A DNA stretch of 64,000 nt from Salinispora vitiensis (GCF_000378825.1 NZ_KB900388.1:4285901-4349900); one strand, 5' to 3'; shown: positions 17,322 through 26,992, counted from the first letter of the stretch. Notes: generated by a model from the sequence alone, not told the origin. Translations and numbers: made by a program.

Positions 17322-17416
17322 GCTGACGCCGTGCCCGTCGAGGAAGTTGGAAAAGCCACGCCGTTGTCCCCGCTCGTCGCGCCGGTGAGCCGGGGCCCGG
17401 TCGGGGACGCCATCCC

Positions 17417-18364
17417 GTGACCGAGGCATGGCGACCGGAGGATGACGAACCGCGAGGTGTCAGCGGGCCGGTCCGGGTACGAGTCCCCGCCAAGATCAAT
17501 CTGCATCTGGGGGTGGGACCGCTCCGCGGGGACGGCTATCACGAGCTCAACACCGTCTACCACGCGATCTCTGTGCACGACGAGTTGACCGCCCGCCGGG
17601 GCGACACCCTCAGCCTGACGATGGCGGGCGAGGGGACCGGCGATCTGGCCCTGGACGAGTCGAACCTGGTCATTCGCGCCGCCCGCGCCCTCGCCAGCTC
17701 CGCCGGGGTGCCGCCGCACGCCCGGCTGCACCTGCGTAAGCAGATTCCCCTGGCCGGTGGGCTCGCCGGGGGCAGCGCCGATGCCGCCGCCGCGCTGGTC
17801 GCCTGCGACGCGCTGTGGGGGACCGGGCTGTCGCGGGACGAGTTGGCGGAGATCGCCGCCGGCCTCGGTTCCGACGTGCCGTTCCTGATCCACGGCGGCA
17901 CCGCGCTCGGCACCGGCCGGGGTGAGGCGGTCAGCCCGGTACTGGCCCGGCCGACCGTCTGGCACTGGGTCGTCGCGGTCGCCGACGGCGGCCTCTCCAC
18001 GCCGGTCGCGTACCGGGAACTCGATCGGCTCCGCGAGGCCGGGGCCGCCGGCCCCCCACTCGGCAGCACCGACACCCTCCTCGCCGCCCTCCGGCAGTCT
18101 GACCCCCGGGTGCTCGCCGCGGCCCTCGGCAACGATCTCCAGGACGCCGCACTCGCCCTGCGGCCGTCCCTGGCCGCCACCCTGAAGGCGGGCGAGGCGG
18201 CGGGGGCGCTCGCCGGTATCGTCTCCGGCTCCGGGCCGACCTGTGTCTTCCTCGCCACCGGAGCGGCCGACGCGGAGCGCATCGCCGCCGAGCTGGGCGC
18301 CCTCGACGTGTGCCGACAGGCGCGCACCGCACACGGCCCGGTCGCCGGGGCCCGGATCGGCTGA
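17417..18364 (+). CDS. ispE: 4-diphosphocytidyl-2-C-methyl-D-erythritol kinase
   Basis: A GHMP-family kinase of the MEP isoprenoid pathway, 315 residues from the GTG at 17417. VRVPAKINLHLGVG carries the catalytic Lys. The ATP-binding loop is PLAGGLAGGSADAAAAL, and ASDVP-like GLGSDVPF follows, with the C-terminal GSGPTCVF motif. The context (rsmA upstream) matches the usual actinobacterial rsmA-ispE pair. Confidence 0.94.
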   Translation: MTEAWRPEDDEPRGVSGPVRVRVPAKINLHLGVGPLRGDGYHELNTVYHAISVHDELTARRGDTLSLTMAGEGTGDLALDESNLVIRAARALASSAGVPPHARLHLRKQIPLAGGLAGGSADAAAALVACDALWGTGLSRDELAEIAAGLGSDVPFLIHGGTALGTGRGEAVSPVLARPTVWHWVVAVADGGLSTPVAYRELDRLREAGAAGPPLGSTDTLLAALRQSDPRVLAAALGNDLQDAALALRPSLAATLKAGEAAGALAGIVSGSGPTCVFLATGAADAERIAAELGALDVCRQARTAHGPVAGARIG

Positions 18365-18463
18365 CCGTCCCCGGCGCCGGCCGTCCGGCGCCCGCGTACC
18401 CTTGCTTCGGGCGTCCTTGGCTGCCGATCCGGTGCCGGGCGCCCTGACCATGGAAGGGGTGTA

Positions 18464-20260
18464 GTGGCCAACATCGTCAACCTGGACCGGGTGTCCAAGG
18501 GCTACGGCGCTGCCGGGCCGCTGCTCACCGAGGTCTCGCTCGGTCTCGACGACGCCGACCGGATCGGTGTGGTGGGCCTCAACGGCGCCGGCAAATCCAC
18601 CCTGCTGCGCCTGCTTACCCGGCAGGAGGAGCCGGACGACGGCCGGGTGACCCACCGGCGCGACCTGCGCGTCGCCGCGTTGCCGCAGACCCTGCAGCTC
18701 GCCCCCGACGCGACCGTCCGGGACGTGGTCCTGGGCACCGCGTGGCTGGCCGAGGGGATGGGCGCCGAGCACGAGTGGGCCGGCGACGCCGGAGTCCGGG
18801 CGGTCCTCGACGGCCTCGGGATGCCGCACCTCGGCCTCGACGCTCCGGTCGGTCCGATGTCCGGCGGCGAGCGCCGCCGGGTCGCCCTGGCCGCGCTGCT
18901 GGTTCGCGAGGCCGACCTGCTGATCCTCGACGAGCCCACCAACCACCTCGATGTCGGCGGCATCGACTGGCTGGCCCGGCACCTGCTCGCCCGCCGGGGT
19001 GCGCTCGTCGTGGTCACCCACGACCGGTGGTTCCTCGACGCCGTCTGCACCACCACCTGGGAGGTCGCCGACCAGACCGTCCGGGCGTACGAGGGTGGGT
19101 TCGCCGCCTGGACCCTCGCCCGGGCCGAACGGGAACGGGTCGCCGCCGCCACCGAGGCGCGCCGCCAGAATCTGCTCCGCAAGGAGATCGCCTGGCTGCG
19201 GCGCGGCGCACCGGCCCGGACCGCCAAACCGAAGTTCCGCATCGACGCGGCGAACGCGCTGATCGCCGACGTCCCGCCGCCGCGGGACAGCATGTCGCTG
19301 CAGCGGCTCGCCACCGCCCGACTCGGCAAGCAGGTCTACGACCTGGAGCACGTCCGGTTGGACGCGGGGCCGAAGGAGATCCTGCGCGACCTCACCTGGC
19401 AGGTCGGCCCCGGGGATCGGATCGCCGTCCTCGGCCGTAACGGCGCCGGCAAGACCACGCTGTTGCGGATGCTCGCCGGCGTCACCCAACCGGATCACGG
19501 CCGGTTCGTGGCCGGTTCCACGGTGCGTCCCGCCTTCCTCTCCCAGGAACTCGCCGAACTCCCCGGCCAGCTGCGCGTCCTTGAGGCGGTCGAGGAGATC
19601 GCCCGTCGGGTCCGGTTGGGTGACCGGGAGATCTCCGCCGCCCAGCTCGCCGAGGTCTTCGGCTTCGACGACCGTCGGCTCTGGACCCCGGTGGCTGATC
19701 TCTCCGGTGGCGAGCGGCGGCGGCTGCAGCTGCTCCGCCTGCTCGCCGGTGAGCCGAACGTGCTCCTGCTGGACGAGCCCACCAACGACCTGGACACCGA
19801 CACCCTCGCCGCGCTCGAGGATTTGCTCGACTCCTGGCCTGGCGTGATCATCGTGGCCAGCCACGACCGGTACCTGGTGGAACGGGTCGCCGACACCGTG
19901 TACGGCATGTTCGGCGATGGCCAGCTGGTGCACCTGCCCGGCGGGGTTGACGAGTACCTGGCCCGGGCCACCGACGGGGGCCCTCCGGCACCGGCGTCCG
20001 GTGGTGGGTCAGCGCCGGCGAAGGCGAGCGGGATGTCTGCCGCGCAGGTCCGCCAGGCCCGTAAGGAATTGGCCCGGCTGGAGCGGCAGGTGGGCCGGCT
20101 GGAGCAGCGGGAGGCGGAGCTGCTCGACCAGCTGGCCGCGAACGCGACCGACTACGCCCGGGTGGCGGAGCTGGACGCCCAGGTCAAGGAGGTCCGGGGC
20201 GAGCGGGAGCAGGTCGAACAGGCCTGGCTGACGCTGGCCGACGAGATCCCGGCCGGCTGA
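18464..20260 (+). CDS. ABC-F family ATPase (Uup-like)
   Basis: A 598-residue soluble protein with two ABC domains and no membrane segments. Walker A motifs are GLNGAGKST and GRNGAGKTT, signatures are MSGGERRR and LSGGERRR, and Walker B motifs are ILDEPTNHLD and LLDEPTNDLD. The C-terminus is a Glu/Arg-rich coiled coil like that of Uup. The GTG at 18464 follows GGAAGGGG. ABC-F proteins act on ribosomes or, for Uup, have been linked to transposon excision and translation. There is no evidence here for an antibiotic-resistance role. Confidence 0.92.
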   Translation: MANIVNLDRVSKGYGAAGPLLTEVSLGLDDADRIGVVGLNGAGKSTLLRLLTRQEEPDDGRVTHRRDLRVAALPQTLQLAPDATVRDVVLGTAWLAEGMGAEHEWAGDAGVRAVLDGLGMPHLGLDAPVGPMSGGERRRVALAALLVREADLLILDEPTNHLDVGGIDWLARHLLARRGALVVVTHDRWFLDAVCTTTWEVADQTVRAYEGGFAAWTLARAERERVAAATEARRQNLLRKEIAWLRRGAPARTAKPKFRIDAANALIADVPPPRDSMSLQRLATARLGKQVYDLEHVRLDAGPKEILRDLTWQVGPGDRIAVLGRNGAGKTTLLRMLAGVTQPDHGRFVAGSTVRPAFLSQELAELPGQLRVLEAVEEIARRVRLGDREISAAQLAEVFGFDDRRLWTPVADLSGGERRRLQLLRLLAGEPNVLLLDEPTNDLDTDTLAALEDLLDSWPGVIIVASHDRYLVERVADTVYGMFGDGQLVHLPGGVDEYLARATDGGPPAPASGGGSAPAKASGMSAAQVRQARKELARLERQVGRLEQREAELLDQLAANATDYARVAELDAQVKEVRGEREQVEQAWLTLADEIPAG

Positions 20261-20369
20261 CCGCCGCTGCGCCGCGGCGCAGTCGCCCCGGGACCGTGTG
20301 CGGCGTCACACCGGCCAGTACGGGACAATCGGCGCCGACCCTCACCGTAACCTCGTTGGAGACTCAGCC

Positions 20370-20825
20370 ATGGCCCACACCCCCGTGAACCATCCCGCGC
20401 GGCCGATCTACCGGGCGATCGGCGGGCTGACCGGCCTGTACCTGGTCGCCTTCGGCGTGCTCGGTCTCATCGCGACCGCCGGCGACGAGCTCTGGGCCCA
20501 GGGCGACACCGCGGTACTCGGTCAGGGCACGAACCTCGGTTTCTCGTTGCTCAGCGTGCTGCTCGGTGGCGCCGTGCTGGCCGGTACGGCGATCGGCCGC
20601 AACGTCGACGTGTTGATCAATCAGGGGCTGGGGTACGCGGGGATGGCGCTCAGCCTCGCCGGCCTCGCCTTCCTCCGCACCGAGGCGAACTTCTTCAACT
20701 TCAGCATCGCCACCGTCCTGGTGCTGATGGTGGCCGGCCTGGTCCTGCTCATGGTCGGGATGTACGGCAAGGTCGGTACCGACGCGGAGCAGGAGGCCTG
20801 GCAGAAGGCGCGGCTGGTGCTCTGA
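20370..20825 (+). CDS. DUF4383 integral membrane protein (copy 1)
   Basis: A 151-residue protein with four membrane segments. The N-terminal HTPVNHPARPIYR motif is shared with the next gene. The ATG at 20370 has GGAG about 8 nt upstream. Function unknown. It belongs to the DUF4383 family, which is widespread in actinobacteria. Confidence 0.82.
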   Translation: MAHTPVNHPARPIYRAIGGLTGLYLVAFGVLGLIATAGDELWAQGDTAVLGQGTNLGFSLLSVLLGGAVLAGTAIGRNVDVLINQGLGYAGMALSLAGLAFLRTEANFFNFSIATVLVLMVAGLVLLMVGMYGKVGTDAEQEAWQKARLVL

Positions 20826-20972
20826 CCGCTGTTCTCGGCCCCGGAGCCCGCCGTCCCCGTGGGGTGCGGCGGACTCCGGGGCCGCTTGCCGGCTACCGAC
20901 CGATTCGCCGTACGCGCCGCCCCGGCCTGGGTGACAATGGCCCCTGGCTGTCGTCGAGTGGTCGGAGGCGTC

Positions 20973-21407
20973 ATGGCGCACATCCCGCTGAACCATCCGG
21001 CGCGGCCGATCTACCGGTTCCTCGCCGGGCTGATCGGTCTCTACATCCTGGTTTTCGGTGTCTGGGGCACCGCGCAGACGCTGGGTGACCCGCTCTTCGA
21101 CCGGGACGGAGAATGGGTGCTCGGCCTCCGCACCAACCTCGCGTTCGCGCTGGCCTCGGTGGTCTTCGGCGCCTTCCTCCTGGTGGGGGCGTCGCGGCGG
21201 GGCAATCTCGGCCACTACATGAACCTGATCGCCGGGGTCGTCTTTCTGGTGACCAGCATCCTGATGATGTCGGTGTTGCAGACCTCGGCCAATGTCCTCA
21301 GCTTCTCGATGTCGACCGTGATCGTGTCGATGCTCTTCGGGCTGATCCTGCTCGGCACCGGCCTCTACGACAAGGTCGGGCCGGTGGAGCCCGCCGAGAC
21401 GGAGTAG
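20973..21407 (+). CDS. DUF4383 integral membrane protein (copy 2)
   Basis: A 144-residue paralogue of the preceding protein. It has the same four-helix layout and an almost identical opening (MAHIPLNHPARPIYR), but the rest has diverged. GGAGG precedes the ATG at 20973. The 147-bp gap from copy 1 suggests separate or reinitiated expression. Function unknown. Confidence 0.82.
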   Translation: MAHIPLNHPARPIYRFLAGLIGLYILVFGVWGTAQTLGDPLFDRDGEWVLGLRTNLAFALASVVFGAFLLVGASRRGNLGHYMNLIAGVVFLVTSILMMSVLQTSANVLSFSMSTVIVSMLFGLILLGTGLYDKVGPVEPAETE

Positions 21408-21420
21408 GCCGGCGCCGGCC

Positions 21421-21444
21421 GTCCGGCCGTCCGGCCGTCCGGCC
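21421..21444. repeat. Tandem GTCCGGCC repeat in a convergent gap
   Basis: Three exact copies of GTCCGGCC, preceded by CGCCGGCC, lie between the convergent DUF4383 and TetR genes. The self-complementary CCGG core can form small hairpins and may act as a bidirectional terminator. There is no T-run. Confidence 0.5.
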
Positions 21445-21467
21445 GCCGACCGGAACCGGTCGATGGC

Positions 21468-22151
21468 TCAGCGTCTCCGCATGGTGATCAGGCCGGGCTT
21501 CGGCTCGAGGTGGGACAGGCCGTTCCAGGCCAGGTTCACTAGGTGCGCCGCCACCGTCTCCTTGCCCGGCCGGCGTACCTCCAGCCACCAGCGGCCGGTC
21601 AGCGCCACCATTCCCACCAGGGCCTGGGCGTAGAGTTCGGCCAGTTTCGGGTCGTACCCGCGGCTGGAGAACTCGGCGCCGAGGATGTGCTCCACCTGGT
21701 GCGCGACGTCGTTCATGACGCTGCTGAAGTTGCCCGTCGACGACATCAGGGGTGACTCCCGGACCAACACCCGGAACCCGCTGTTCTCCTCCTCGATGTA
21801 CGTGAGCAGGGTCAGCGCGGCCTGTTCGAGCAGTTCCCGTGGGTGGCCGGCGGTCAGGGCGGTGGTGATCCGGTCGAGCAGGTTGCGGACCTCCCGGTCC
21901 ACCACCACCGCGTACAGCCCCTCCTTGCCGCCGAAGTGCTCGTACACCACCGGTTTGGAGACTTTCGCCCGAGCCGCCACCTCCTCGATCGAGGTGGCGT
22001 CGAAGCCGCGTTCGGCGAAGAGCTGGCGCGCGGTCGCGATGAGTTGTTCGCGCCGCTGCGCCGCCGACATGCGTACCCGTGCGGTCTTGCCGGCCGCTGC
22101 GGCTCCCCGTCGGCGACCGGGGGTGTGGTCGCTGCCCAGGCCATCCATCAT
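21468..22151 (-). CDS. TetR family transcriptional regulator
   Basis: A 227-residue repressor-type protein. The N-terminal helix-turn-helix covers about residues 38-85, with ARQLFAERGFDATSIEEVA and VSKPVVYEHFGGKEGLY. The C-terminal ligand domain is not diagnostic. It lies between the DUF4383 pair and tRNA-Gln/glmU; mycobacteria also have a TetR gene (Rv1019) beside glmU. The target is unknown, though the divergent tRNA/glmU region and itself are obvious candidates. Confidence 0.9.
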   Translation of the reverse strand: MMDGLGSDHTPGRRRGAAAAGKTARVRMSAAQRREQLIATARQLFAERGFDATSIEEVAARAKVSKPVVYEHFGGKEGLYAVVVDREVRNLLDRITTALTAGHPRELLEQAALTLLTYIEEENSGFRVLVRESPLMSSTGNFSSVMNDVAHQVEHILGAEFSSRGYDPKLAELYAQALVGMVALTGRWWLEVRRPGKETVAAHLVNLAWNGLSHLEPKPGLITMRRR

Positions 22152-22502
22152 GTCGTCACCTCATCGGCGCTCGGTGCCGTCCGGTCGTGGGGTCGAGTCG
22201 GTCACCGGCAATCCAGTCGTGGGTCGAGCCCGTCACCGGTCATCCTGTCAGGTCGGCTCGGGCGCGGCGCCCGGCGGCGGTCGGGTCGGTGCCGCGGCGC
22301 GCGGCGGTCGGCGGTCGGTGCCGCGGCGCACCGTGAGGCGCGCTGACCCCACCACCCGGTTGGCCCCAAGTTGGCGGGGACTATCGTGGTTGTCGGTAAT
22401 CCGGCCTGCGGCCGGGCGCTGTCCGGGCGGATCGCAGGTATGATCACCGAGCTGTTCCGGATCGTGGGTCTGTTGCGACCACGCGTTCGGACGACACGGC
22501 GA
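22152..22502. other. 351-bp gap upstream of TetR and tRNA-Gln
   Basis: No gene seen. It contains a direct repeat, GTCGGTGCCGCGGCGC, at about 22284 and 22313. Closer to the TetR start there are partly repeated segments around GGTCACCGG (about 22200-22250). It presumably holds the tetR promoter (minus strand) and the tRNA promoter (plus strand). Confidence 0.5.
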
Positions 22503-22574
22503 TGGGGTGTGGGGTAACGGCAACCCGCAGGCCTTTGGAGCCTTGAGCTCCTGGTTCGAATCCAGGCACCCCAG
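22503..22574 (+). tRNA. tRNA-Gln (anticodon UUG)
   Basis: A 72-nt cloverleaf. The acceptor stem TGGGGTG pairs with CACCCCA, with discriminator G. The anticodon loop is CTTTGGA, giving anticodon TTG, and the T arm is CCTGG-TTCGAAT-CCAGG. The U1-A72 pair and G73 are typical glutamine identity elements. The anticodon stem has one C-T mismatch at its base. The 3' CCA is not encoded. It lies about 100 bp upstream of glmU. Confidence 0.95.
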
Positions 22575-22675
22575 CTCCAGCCACCGGTCAGCATTGTGAA
22601 GGCCCCGCCCGATCCTGGGTTGATGTCTGGTTAGCATGACCGCGAGACTGTCGCCGTTCCGACGGGAGCCCTTCC

Positions 22676-24214
22676 GTGTCCCAGCAGCCCTCCCCCCGTA
22701 CCGTCGTGGTGCTCGCCGCCGGTGCGGGTAAGCGGATGAAGTCCGGGCTTCCGAAGGTGCTGCACCCACTGCTTGGTCGGACGCTCGTCGGCCACGTGCT
22801 CAGCGCCGCCGCACCGCTCGCCGCCGACCGTACGGTGGTGGTGGTCGGTCACGGCGCGGACCAGGTCCGGGCCCATCTGGCGGAGATCGCCCCGCCGGCC
22901 ACCCCGGTGCTGCAGGCCGAACAGCTCGGCACCGGGCACGCGGTGCGGATCGCGTTGGCCGCCGTCCCGGAGAGCAGCGGCACCGTGGTGGTTCTCAACG
23001 GGGACGTACCGCTGCTGCGGCCGGAGACGCTCGGCGGGCTGGTCGAGGCGCACGAGCGGGCGGGTGTCGCCGCGACGGTGCTGGCCGCGGAGGTACCCGA
23101 TCCGACCGGGCTCGGCCGGGTCGTCCGGGACGCGGACGGTCAGCTCCAGCAGATCGTGGAGCAGCGCGACACGACCCCCGCACAGCGGGAGATTCGGGAG
23201 ATCAACGCCGGTATCTACGCCTTCGACGCGGACCGGCTGCGGGGCGCGCTCGGCAAGCTGTCGACCGACAACGCCCAGGGCGAGGAGTACCTGACCGACA
23301 TCTTCGGCCTGCTGCGGTCGGCGGGCGAGCCGGTGGCGGTGCACGTGGCGCCGGACCACATCGAGACGCTGGGCTGCAACGACCGGGTGGAGTTGGCCGG
23401 GCTGCGGCGACTGCTGCGCGACCGGGTCAACGAGGCCTGGATGCGCAGCGGGGTCAGCCTGCTCGACCCGGCGACCACCTGGATCGACGTGACCGTGGCG
23501 TTGGACCGGGACGCGGTGGTCGACCAGAACACCCAGCTCCGGGGCGCCACCGTGATCGGTGCCGGTGCGCAGGTCGGCCCGGATGTCACGTTGGTGGACA
23601 CCCTGGTCGGGCCCGGCGCCACCGTGGTCCGCAGCCACGCGGTCGGAGCGGAGGTCGGCCCGGCGGCCAGCGTCGGCCCGTACGCGTATCTGCGGCCGGC
23701 GGCGCGGCTGGCGCAGAAGGCGAAGGTGGGCACCTTCGTCGAGGTGAAGAACTCCGAGGTTGGCGTGGGGTCGAAGGTCCCGCACCTGACCTACGTCGGG
23801 GACGCCACGATCGGCGAACAGAGCAATATCGGCGCGGCGACCGTGTTCGTCAACTACGACGGGGTACGCAAGCACCGAACCGTCATCGGTGACCACGCCC
23901 GTACCGGCGCGGACAACATGTTCGTGGCGCCGGTCGAGGTCGGCGACGGGGCGTACACGGCGGCCGGTTCCGTGATCGCCGAGGATGTGCCGGCCGGGGC
24001 GATGGCGGTGGCCCGGTCGCGGCAGCGCAACATCGAGGGCTGGGTGCTTAAGCGGCGGGCCGGCACGGCCGCCGCGGCGGCCGCCGAGCGTGCGGGGCAG
24101 GCCGGTGTCGCGGGAGTGTCTTCCGGGGCGACGGCAAGTGAAGGTGAGGCAATGCACGCGGGGGCCGAGCCGGTGGGTGGGGCGCACGGCACCGGGGATA
24201 CTGCAACCGACTAG
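22676..24214 (+). CDS. glmU: Bifunctional UDP-GlcNAc pyrophosphorylase / glucosamine-1-P acetyltransferase
   Basis: A 512-residue cytoplasmic enzyme making UDP-GlcNAc for peptidoglycan. The N-terminal uridyltransferase has LAAGAGKRMKSGLPKVLHP. The C-terminal left-handed beta-helix contains the NYDGVRKHRTVIGDHARTG acetyltransferase region. The tail after about residue 455 is Ala/Gly-rich and disordered, as in other actinobacteria. The GTG at 22676 follows GGGAG. prs is 53 bp downstream. Confidence 0.95.
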   Translation: MSQQPSPRTVVVLAAGAGKRMKSGLPKVLHPLLGRTLVGHVLSAAAPLAADRTVVVVGHGADQVRAHLAEIAPPATPVLQAEQLGTGHAVRIALAAVPESSGTVVVLNGDVPLLRPETLGGLVEAHERAGVAATVLAAEVPDPTGLGRVVRDADGQLQQIVEQRDTTPAQREIREINAGIYAFDADRLRGALGKLSTDNAQGEEYLTDIFGLLRSAGEPVAVHVAPDHIETLGCNDRVELAGLRRLLRDRVNEAWMRSGVSLLDPATTWIDVTVALDRDAVVDQNTQLRGATVIGAGAQVGPDVTLVDTLVGPGATVVRSHAVGAEVGPAASVGPYAYLRPAARLAQKAKVGTFVEVKNSEVGVGSKVPHLTYVGDATIGEQSNIGAATVFVNYDGVRKHRTVIGDHARTGADNMFVAPVEVGDGAYTAAGSVIAEDVPAGAMAVARSRQRNIEGWVLKRRAGTAAAAAAERAGQAGVAGVSSGATASEGEAMHAGAEPVGGAHGTGDTATD

Positions 24215-24267
24215 CCCCGGCCCACCACCCGCGCCGGGCACCACCAACCAACAGGAGCAGACGGGCC

Positions 24268-25248
24268 ATGGGCAGCATCGTCGCCGAAAACCGCAAGAGC
24301 CTGATGCTCTTCTCCGGGCGTGGCTTTCCGGAGTTAGCCAAGGAGATCGGCGAGGTGCTCGGGGTCGCCCCGACACCGGCCGACGCCTACGATTTCGCCA
24401 ACGGTGAGATTTTCGTCCGCTACAAGGACTCGGTGCGCGGTTCGGACGCCTTCGTGGTGCAGTCCGTCACGCACGGGGTGAACACCTGGGTCATGGAGAC
24501 CCTGATCATGATCGACGCGTTGAAGCGTGGGTCGGCCAAGCGGATCACCGTGGTCCTGCCGTTCTACCCGTACTCGCGGCAGGACAAGAAGCACCGGGGT
24601 CGGGAGCCGATCTCGGGCCGGCTGATCGCGGACCTGTTGAAGACCGCCGGCGCGAACCGGATTCTCACCGTTGATCTGCACACCGCCCAGATTCAGGGCT
24701 TCTTCGACGGTCCGGTGGACCACCTCTTCGCGATGGACGTGCTCGCCGAGGAGGTGGAGCGTCGGTACGCGGGGCGTCCGATGACGGTGGTCGCCCCGGA
24801 TTCGGGTCGGGTCCGGGTCGCCGAGCGGTGGACCGACCGGCTGGGCGGCTGCCCGCTGGCGTTCATCCACAAGACCCGGGACCCGTCCAAGCCGAACCAG
24901 GTGGTGGCGAACCGGGTGGTCGGTGAGGTTGAGGGCCGGGTCTGCCTGATCGTTGACGACATGATCGACACGGGTGGCACGATCACCAAGGCGGCGGAGA
25001 TCCTCAAGGAGCTGGGCGCGGCCGAGATCGTCGTCGCCTCCACCCACGCGCTCTTCTCGGATCCGGCGACCGAGCGGCTGAAGAACAGCCCGATCAGCGA
25101 GGTACTGGTGACGAACACGTTGCCGCTGCCGCCGGAGAAGCAGCTCGACAAGATCACCGTGCTGTCGATCGCACCGCTGCTGGCCCGGGCGATCCGGGAG
25201 GTCTTCGACGATGGTTCGGTGACCACCCTCTTCGGTGGCCTGAGCTGA
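24268..25248 (+). CDS. prs: Ribose-phosphate pyrophosphokinase (PRPP synthetase)
   Basis: A 326-residue enzyme making PRPP from ribose 5-phosphate and ATP. The ATP/ribose loop FPYSRQDKKHRGREPIS-like segment, the catalytic VVAPDSGRVRVA region, and the PRPP-binding VDDMIDTGGTI are all present. ATG start at 24268 after an AGGAG site. The glmU-prs pair is conserved in actinobacteria. Confidence 0.95.
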   Translation: MGSIVAENRKSLMLFSGRGFPELAKEIGEVLGVAPTPADAYDFANGEIFVRYKDSVRGSDAFVVQSVTHGVNTWVMETLIMIDALKRGSAKRITVVLPFYPYSRQDKKHRGREPISGRLIADLLKTAGANRILTVDLHTAQIQGFFDGPVDHLFAMDVLAEEVERRYAGRPMTVVAPDSGRVRVAERWTDRLGGCPLAFIHKTRDPSKPNQVVANRVVGEVEGRVCLIVDDMIDTGGTITKAAEILKELGAAEIVVASTHALFSDPATERLKNSPISEVLVTNTLPLPPEKQLDKITVLSIAPLLARAIREVFDDGSVTTLFGGLS

Positions 25249-25543
25249 GGCCCGGCGGCCCCGGTCCGGCGGCGGTCGACGCCGCCGGACCCGGGCTTCG
25301 TCGGCGCTGCTTTGGCCGGAGCTGTTGATTCCGGGGTGCCGCCGGAGTGGGTGGATTACCTTCGGGTAGACTGGTGCGGTTGCCACGGCGAGGGTGCCCT
25401 GCGGGCCGCTGATCAGGACCGCACGGAGGCGCCGTCATCGACGCGGCGCTCCTAGGCGGTCGGTCATGACGCAGGAGCCCCAGCGAGCCCCTCACCCGGC
25501 ACCGAGACGACCATCGCCGCAGCGAAGCATCAGGAGTTTCCCC

Positions 25544-26245
25544 GTGTCCGAGGTAAAGATCAGCGCCGAGCCCCGTACCGAGTTCGGCAAGGGGGGTGCC
25601 CGTCGTACCCGCCGGGCCGGCAAGGTGCCTGCCGTGCTGTACGGCCACGGCGAGAAGCCCAAGCACATCGCGCTGCCGGCCCGGGAGTTCGCCGCGGCGA
25701 TCCGGCGCGGTGGTGCCAACCAGCTCTTCACGATCGACGTCAGCGACGGCACGCAGGTGCTGGCGTTGCCGAAGGCGATCCAGCGCGATCCGATCAAGGA
25801 CACCTTCGAGCACGTGGACCTGCTGCTGGTCCGCCGCGGCGAGCAGGTCACGGTCGAGGTCCCGGTGCAGCTGGTCGGGGAGGCCGCGAAGGGCACGCTG
25901 ATCGTGCACGACCACGACAGCCTCTCGGTGACCGCTGACGCCACCAAGGTGCCGGACCACCTCGACGCCACCATCGAGGGCCTGGAGGCGGGCACGCAGG
26001 TCGCCGCCGGCGACGTGCAGCTGCCGGCCGGAGTCGAGCTGGCCACCGACCCGGAGCTGCCGGTCGCCGCGGTGACCGCCGCCCCGACCGAGGAGCAGCT
26101 CGAGGCCACGCTGCCGGAGGTGGAGGAGGCCGCTGCGGAGGCCGAGGCCGAGGTCGGCGAGGTCACCGAGGGCTCGGAGGGTGCCGAGGCCGGGGCTCCG
26201 GTCGCCGAGCAGGAGGCGGGTGCCGAGGCAAAGGCCGAGGCCTGA
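25544..26245 (+). CDS. rplY: 50S ribosomal protein L25/general stress protein Ctc
   Basis: A 233-residue bL25 of the long TL5/CTC type. The N-terminal 5S-rRNA-binding domain (RTEFGKGGARRTRRAGKVPAVLYG) is followed by the beta-rich C-domain and a very acidic Glu/Ala tail. The GTG at 25544 is preceded by CAGGAG. The open frame back to 25394 is Arg-rich and not expected to be translated. The 295-bp region between prs and this gene shows no other gene. Confidence 0.93.
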   Translation: MSEVKISAEPRTEFGKGGARRTRRAGKVPAVLYGHGEKPKHIALPAREFAAAIRRGGANQLFTIDVSDGTQVLALPKAIQRDPIKDTFEHVDLLLVRRGEQVTVEVPVQLVGEAAKGTLIVHDHDSLSVTADATKVPDHLDATIEGLEAGTQVAAGDVQLPAGVELATDPELPVAAVTAAPTEEQLEATLPEVEEAAAEAEAEVGEVTEGSEGAEAGAPVAEQEAGAEAKAEA

Positions 26246-26338
26246 TCGTTCGCTGCGCAGATGCCAGGCGTCCCCGCTCGTCGGGGGCGCCTGTTGCGTA
26301 TCGGTGGGTGGCACGGGTACGAGCGGAAGGGGCAGACG

Positions 26339-26929
26339 GTGGCGGAGGAGACAGGGCCGTGGCTGGTCGTCGGTCTGGGTAACCCCGGTCGGCAGTACGC
26401 CGGGAACCGGCACAACGTCGGCTTTTTCGTGGCCGACCTGCTGGCGGGGCGGCTGGGGGCCCGGTTCGGTCGACACAAGCGGGCGATGGCGGAGGTCGCC
26501 GAGGGGCGGTTGGGTCTCGGCGGGCCACGGCTGGTGCTGGTGAAGCCGCTGACCTACATGAACCTCTCCGGCGCGGCGGCGGCGGGCCTGGCGCAGTTCT
26601 ACAAGGTGCCGCCGGCGCGGGTGGTGGCCATCCATGACGAGCTGGATATCCCCTACGGCCAGGTTCGGGTGAAGTGCGGTGGTGGCGAGGGCGGCCACAA
26701 CGGTCTGCGGTCGATGACGAAGTCCCTGGGGACGAAGGAGTACGCCCGGGTGCGGTTCGGAGTGGGCCGGCCGCCGGCGCGGCGGGACCCGGCGGATTTC
26801 GTACTGTCGGATTTCGGTACGGTCGAGCGTAAGGAGCTGGATTTCCTGGTGGATCGGGCGGCAGATGTCGTGGAGTCGGTTGTCCAACGCGGGGTGGAAC
26901 CGACCCAGAACCTCTACCACGGTGCCTGA
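26339..26929 (+). CDS. pth: Peptidyl-tRNA hydrolase
   Basis: A 196-residue enzyme that frees tRNA from peptidyl-tRNA. VVGLGNPGRQYAGNRHNVGF contains Asn15 and catalytic His25. TYMNLSG (Asn75), HDELDIPYG (Asp100) and GGHNGLRS (Asn121) complete the active site. The GTG at 26339 follows GGAAGGGG. rplY-pth adjacency is the usual actinobacterial arrangement. Confidence 0.95.
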   Translation: MAEETGPWLVVGLGNPGRQYAGNRHNVGFFVADLLAGRLGARFGRHKRAMAEVAEGRLGLGGPRLVLVKPLTYMNLSGAAAAGLAQFYKVPPARVVAIHDELDIPYGQVRVKCGGGEGGHNGLRSMTKSLGTKEYARVRFGVGRPPARRDPADFVLSDFGTVERKELDFLVDRAADVVESVVQRGVEPTQNLYHGA

Positions 26930-26992
26930 CGGCCAGTTCGGCGGTGGTCTCCGCTCCTACCGACGGCTGGCGTGGCGACGGGAGTACGGAAA

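Noticed and set aside
15152..19933. A 1593-codon minus-strand open frame across mctP, tatD, rsmA, ispE and the ABC-F gene
   Set aside because: It lies exactly antisense to well-recognised genes. High GC at third positions removes stop codons from the complementary frame, and the translation is repetitive and without domains.
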